Assembly: GCA_016181985.1 (NCBI GenBank)
Contig: JACOYG010000021.1
Span: 1 to 29,354 of the forward strand
DNA length: 29,354 nt
Origin: Candidatus Nealsoniibacteriota bacterium
GTDB lineage: Bacteria > Patescibacteriota > Minisyncoccia > Minisyncoccales > MHMH01
Direction: 5' to 3'
Shown here one piece after another: positions 27,721-29,354 of the stretch (the stretch's first letter is position 1; each line of letters opens with the position of its first letter). The notes beneath the pieces were generated by a model. It was not told where the DNA came from. It made no database searches and saw only the letters and a program-made list of their open reading frames with translations. A program made the position numbers and the translations under genes.

Positions 27721-28833
27721 TTAAATTCTTAAATTGGCATCGGCCTTAATATCTTTAACTTTCTCTGCGCGGTGGAAAAAAGCGGCCGTAGCCACCATGG
27801 CGGCGTTATCGGTGCATAAATTTTTTGGGGGAACCAAAAAATTTAGATTTAAGATTTTAGATTTAAGATTTAAGTAAAATTGCCGACGCAATTCTTCGTT
27901 GGCGGCAACGCCGCCGCCGAGAATTATTGATTTTACTCCAAAATCTTTAGCCGCTTTTATGGTTTTATGAATTAAAACATCAATTATTGATTGCTGAACT
28001 TCATGGCACATTTCTATTTTATCATAATTTCCCTGCTTAACCCTATAGAGCACGGCTGTCTTGAGACCGGAAAAGCTGAAATCATAATCTTTTGTATACA
28101 TCATCGGCCTGGGAAGTTTAACGGAGAACAGTTCTCCTTCACGGGAGAACTGTTCTCCAGCAACTTTGGCAGCTAATTGAGAAATAATCGGCCCTCCGGG
28201 ATAGCCAAGGCCCAAAATTCTGGCTACCTTATCAAAACATTCTCCGGCGGCGTCGTCTCGCGTTTCGCCTATCAACTTATACTGCCCGATCTTTCTAATT
28301 AAAATTAATTGAGTATGTCCGCCGGAAACGACCAGCGCTACCGCCGGCAAATTGTGCGGAGTCGGACTCCACTCAATCTTGAGTGGAGTCCGACTCCGCA
28401 CAATTAAGTTAGCGAGAATGTGCGCTTCGATGTGGTTTACGGGGATCAAGGGTTTTTTATATTTTTTAGCTATTTCCTTGGCGAAATTAATCCCCTGCCA
28501 TAAACAAGGCTCTAATCCTGGTCCAGCAGTAACTGCGATAAAATCAATTTTTAGAGGTTCGACCTCTCGAGAAATTTCTCGGGAGGTCGAACCTCCCAGT
28601 GTTAACAACCCGGCCTCTTCTAATACTTCCTTAAATACCGCAGGCAGGTTTTTCTGGTGCTCGCGTTTTGCCAAAGATGGAAAAACTCCCCCATATTTGG
28701 CATGGAGCTTAACCTGCGAAGAAATAACATTGCTTAGTATCTTGTATTTCGTATCTTGTATCTTGACTAGAGCGACTGAAGTGTCGTCACAAGATGTATC
28801 AATGCCTAATATCGTAATATTTTTGGCGGCCAT
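27721..28833 (-). CDS. tsaD: tRNA threonylcarbamoyladenosine synthase subunit TsaD, with palindromic inserts
   Basis: Transfers the threonylcarbamoyl group to A37 of ANN-decoding tRNAs, usually with TsaB and TsaE. In 370 residues it has the N-terminal LGIDTSCDDTSVALV, the metal-binding VNHIEAHILA (His-x3-His), LVVSGGHTQLILI, GECFDKVARILGLGYPGGP, FSFSGLKTAV and ILGGGVAAN. It is about 30 residues longer than usual. The surplus fits three palindromic stretches read in frame, at about residues 80-93 (STSREISREVEP), 143-161 (TPLKIEWSPTPHN area) and 226-237 (GEQFSREGELFS), plus a 7-bp repeat (about 23-32, KIQDTKYKIL). All sit between conserved motifs, as if only loops tolerate them. Its start overlaps the end of tsaC by 28 bp. 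Confidence 0.94.
   Translation of the reverse strand: MAAKNITILGIDTSCDDTSVALVKIQDTKYKILSNVISSQVKLHAKYGGVFPSLAKREHQKNLPAVFKEVLEEAGLLTLGGSTSREISREVEPLKIDFIAVTAGPGLEPCLWQGINFAKEIAKKYKKPLIPVNHIEAHILANLIVRSRTPLKIEWSPTPHNLPAVALVVSGGHTQLILIRKIGQYKLIGETRDDAAGECFDKVARILGLGYPGGPIISQLAAKVAGEQFSREGELFSVKLPRPMMYTKDYDFSFSGLKTAVLYRVKQGNYDKIEMCHEVQQSIIDVLIHKTIKAAKDFGVKSIILGGGVAANEELRRQFYLNLKSKILNLNFLVPPKNLCTDNAAMVATAAFFHRAEKVKDIKADANLRI
28123..28158. repeat. In-frame palindrome 3 in tsaD
   Basis: GGAGAACAGTTCTCC (28123-28137) and its reverse complement (28144-28158) around TTCACG. The 15-base core is shared with the palindrome in topA (19488-19524). Confidence 0.95.
28350..28405. repeat. In-frame palindrome 2 in tsaD, 27-bp perfect arms
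   Basis: The left arm 28350-28376 and right arm 28379-28405 are exact reverse complements with only two bases (TC) between. The inner part is GTCGGACTCCACTCAA. It is the longest perfect inverted repeat that I found in the window and lies between the metal-binding motif and the GGHT motif. Confidence 0.96.
28554..28595. repeat. In-frame palindrome 1 in tsaD
   Basis: GAGGTTCGACCTC (28554-28566) pairs with 28583-28595, and inside it CGAGAAATTTCTCG (28568-28581) is itself a perfect palindrome; the only mismatch is T28567/G28582. It encodes STSREISREVEP. Confidence 0.95.
28737..28765 (-). repeat. 7-bp tandem repeat in tsaD
   Basis: On the coding strand the units read AAGATAC, AAGATAC, GAAATAC, AAGATAC and encode KIQDTKYKIL. 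It is the same unit family as in pth (14501) and mfd (17048). Confidence 0.9.
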
Positions 28834-29342
28834 ATGGTTAAATCAATAACTTTTGATGGTTTTGCTTTTGGAAGATCGCCCGCGTCAATTACTATGTCGG
28901 GCTGATATTTTTTGCCCTCAAACTGCCCTAAAACATCTTTTATTTTAGTTGAAGCCGGCTGGCCGGATATATTAGCCGAACTCTCGGCTAAGGGCCTATT
29001 GAGTTGCTCCACTAAGTGGAGCAACCAAGCATATTTCGGGATTCTGATGCCTGGCTTTTTATGATGGAAAACTGCCGTTACCGGACCCGGCCAAACTTTT
29101 TTAAGATATTTTTCTTGACGAGAATCTATTTTTGCCAGCTTTTTAGCCATTCCGATATTATTGACGAAAATTGGCAAAAGCTTTGATTTTGGTCTATTTT
29201 TTATTTTATATATTTTCTCCACAGCCTTTTTGTTCCCGGCATCACAAATCAAACCATAGACCGTATCCGTCGAGCAAACCAAAACCTTGCCTTCTTTTAT
29301 CGCCTTAACCGCTCTTTTGAGATCCGGCTTAATAATTTCCAT
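28806..29342 (-). CDS. tsaC: L-threonylcarbamoyladenylate synthase
   Basis: Makes threonylcarbamoyl-AMP from threonine, bicarbonate and ATP, the first step of t6A formation. In 178 residues it has the family's STDTVYGLICDAGNKKAV (24-41), YKIKNRPKSKLLPIFV (about 45-60), GPVTAVFHHK, and the AESSANISGQPAS loop near 120-132. Its length is close to E. coli TsaC. ATG at 29342 is near the window edge, so its promoter is not seen. It overlaps tsaD by 28 bp, so the two are probably translated together. A palindrome at 29003-29025 is read in frame but adds no length. Confidence 0.92.
   Translation of the reverse strand: MEIIKPDLKRAVKAIKEGKVLVCSTDTVYGLICDAGNKKAVEKIYKIKNRPKSKLLPIFVNNIGMAKKLAKIDSRQEKYLKKVWPGPVTAVFHHKKPGIRIPKYAWLLHLVEQLNRPLAESSANISGQPASTKIKDVLGQFEGKKYQPDIVIDAGDLPKAKPSKVIDLTIWPPKILRY
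29003..29025. repeat. In-frame palindrome in tsaC
   Basis: GTTGCTCCACT (29003-29013) and AGTGGAGCAAC (29015-29025) around a single A. It encodes part of AWLLHLVEQLNRPL (about residues 106-113), which aligns with normal TsaC without extra residues. Confidence 0.85.
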
Positions 29343-29354
29343 ATATTTAATCTA

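Noticed and set aside
1..29354. Alternative genetic code with UGA read as Gly (Gracilibacteria type)
   Set aside because: TGA ends real genes here (DGR target, RAYT) and conserved proteins read through without in-frame TGA.
1..29354. CRISPR arrays or a parS site
   Set aside because: No regularly spaced direct repeats of 24-40 bp and no parS-like 16-mer palindrome were found by eye.

Overview
The window looks like chromosomal DNA of a Candidate Phyla Radiation (Patescibacteria) bacterium, probably of Parcubacteria type. The evidence is a dense AT-leaning genome with standard stop codons (TGA is used as a stop), a minimal core gene set with shortened proteins (a mini-Mfd, an FtsZ with no C-terminal tail, a short Pth), an intein in a class II ribonucleotide reductase, many palindromes inside genes, and a diversity-generating retroelement (DGR) of the kind common in this group. 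No 16S rRNA is present, so the assignment rests on gene content and style.

Layout. 1-4358 (minus strand): N-terminus of a Xaa-Pro peptidase, a small membrane protein, cobalamin adenosyltransferase and the B12-dependent reductase NrdJ with a LAGLIDADG intein. 4685-5296: an unrecognised gene with its own promoter and terminator. 5461-8541: a complete DGR (target protein with variable repeat, template repeat, avd, reverse transcriptase) bracketed by a 71-bp direct repeat of the 3' end of ftsZ. 8461-10637: ftsZ and ftsA. 10713-11288: a DUF5615/DUF433 toxin-antitoxin-like pair. 11378-14274: the operon lepB-hisS-HIT-rpsU-yqeY. 14317-15560: pth followed by a REP-associated transposase (RAYT) between two copies of its palindrome. 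15603-18823: a zinc-ribbon protein, a NUDIX hydrolase, mini-mfd and another small zinc-ribbon protein. 18879-24048: topA, a queuosine-salvage enzyme (DUF2419/QNG1) and a Rel (p)ppGpp enzyme. 24035-25683: parA-parB. 25761-26527: tRNA-Leu(CAA) with a free-standing LAGLIDADG endonuclease 8 bp behind it. 26608-29342: Fic, a PAP2 phosphatase, tsaD and tsaC.

Functional links. NrdJ needs adenosylcobalamin, and the adjacent CobA makes it. TsaC and TsaD catalyse the first and last steps of t6A tRNA modification. FtsA-FtsZ (division) and ParA-ParB (chromosome partitioning) are separate operons. The DGR is the clearest diversifying system: over 116 aligned bases, template and variable repeat differ at 17 positions, and all 17 are adenines in the template. 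The second theme is selfish or repeat DNA inside genes: an intein at the catalytic cysteine of NrdJ, palindromes read in frame in tsaD (three), topA and tsaC, 7-bp repeats in pth, mfd and tsaD, and a RAYT/REP unit that supplies the last codons of pth.
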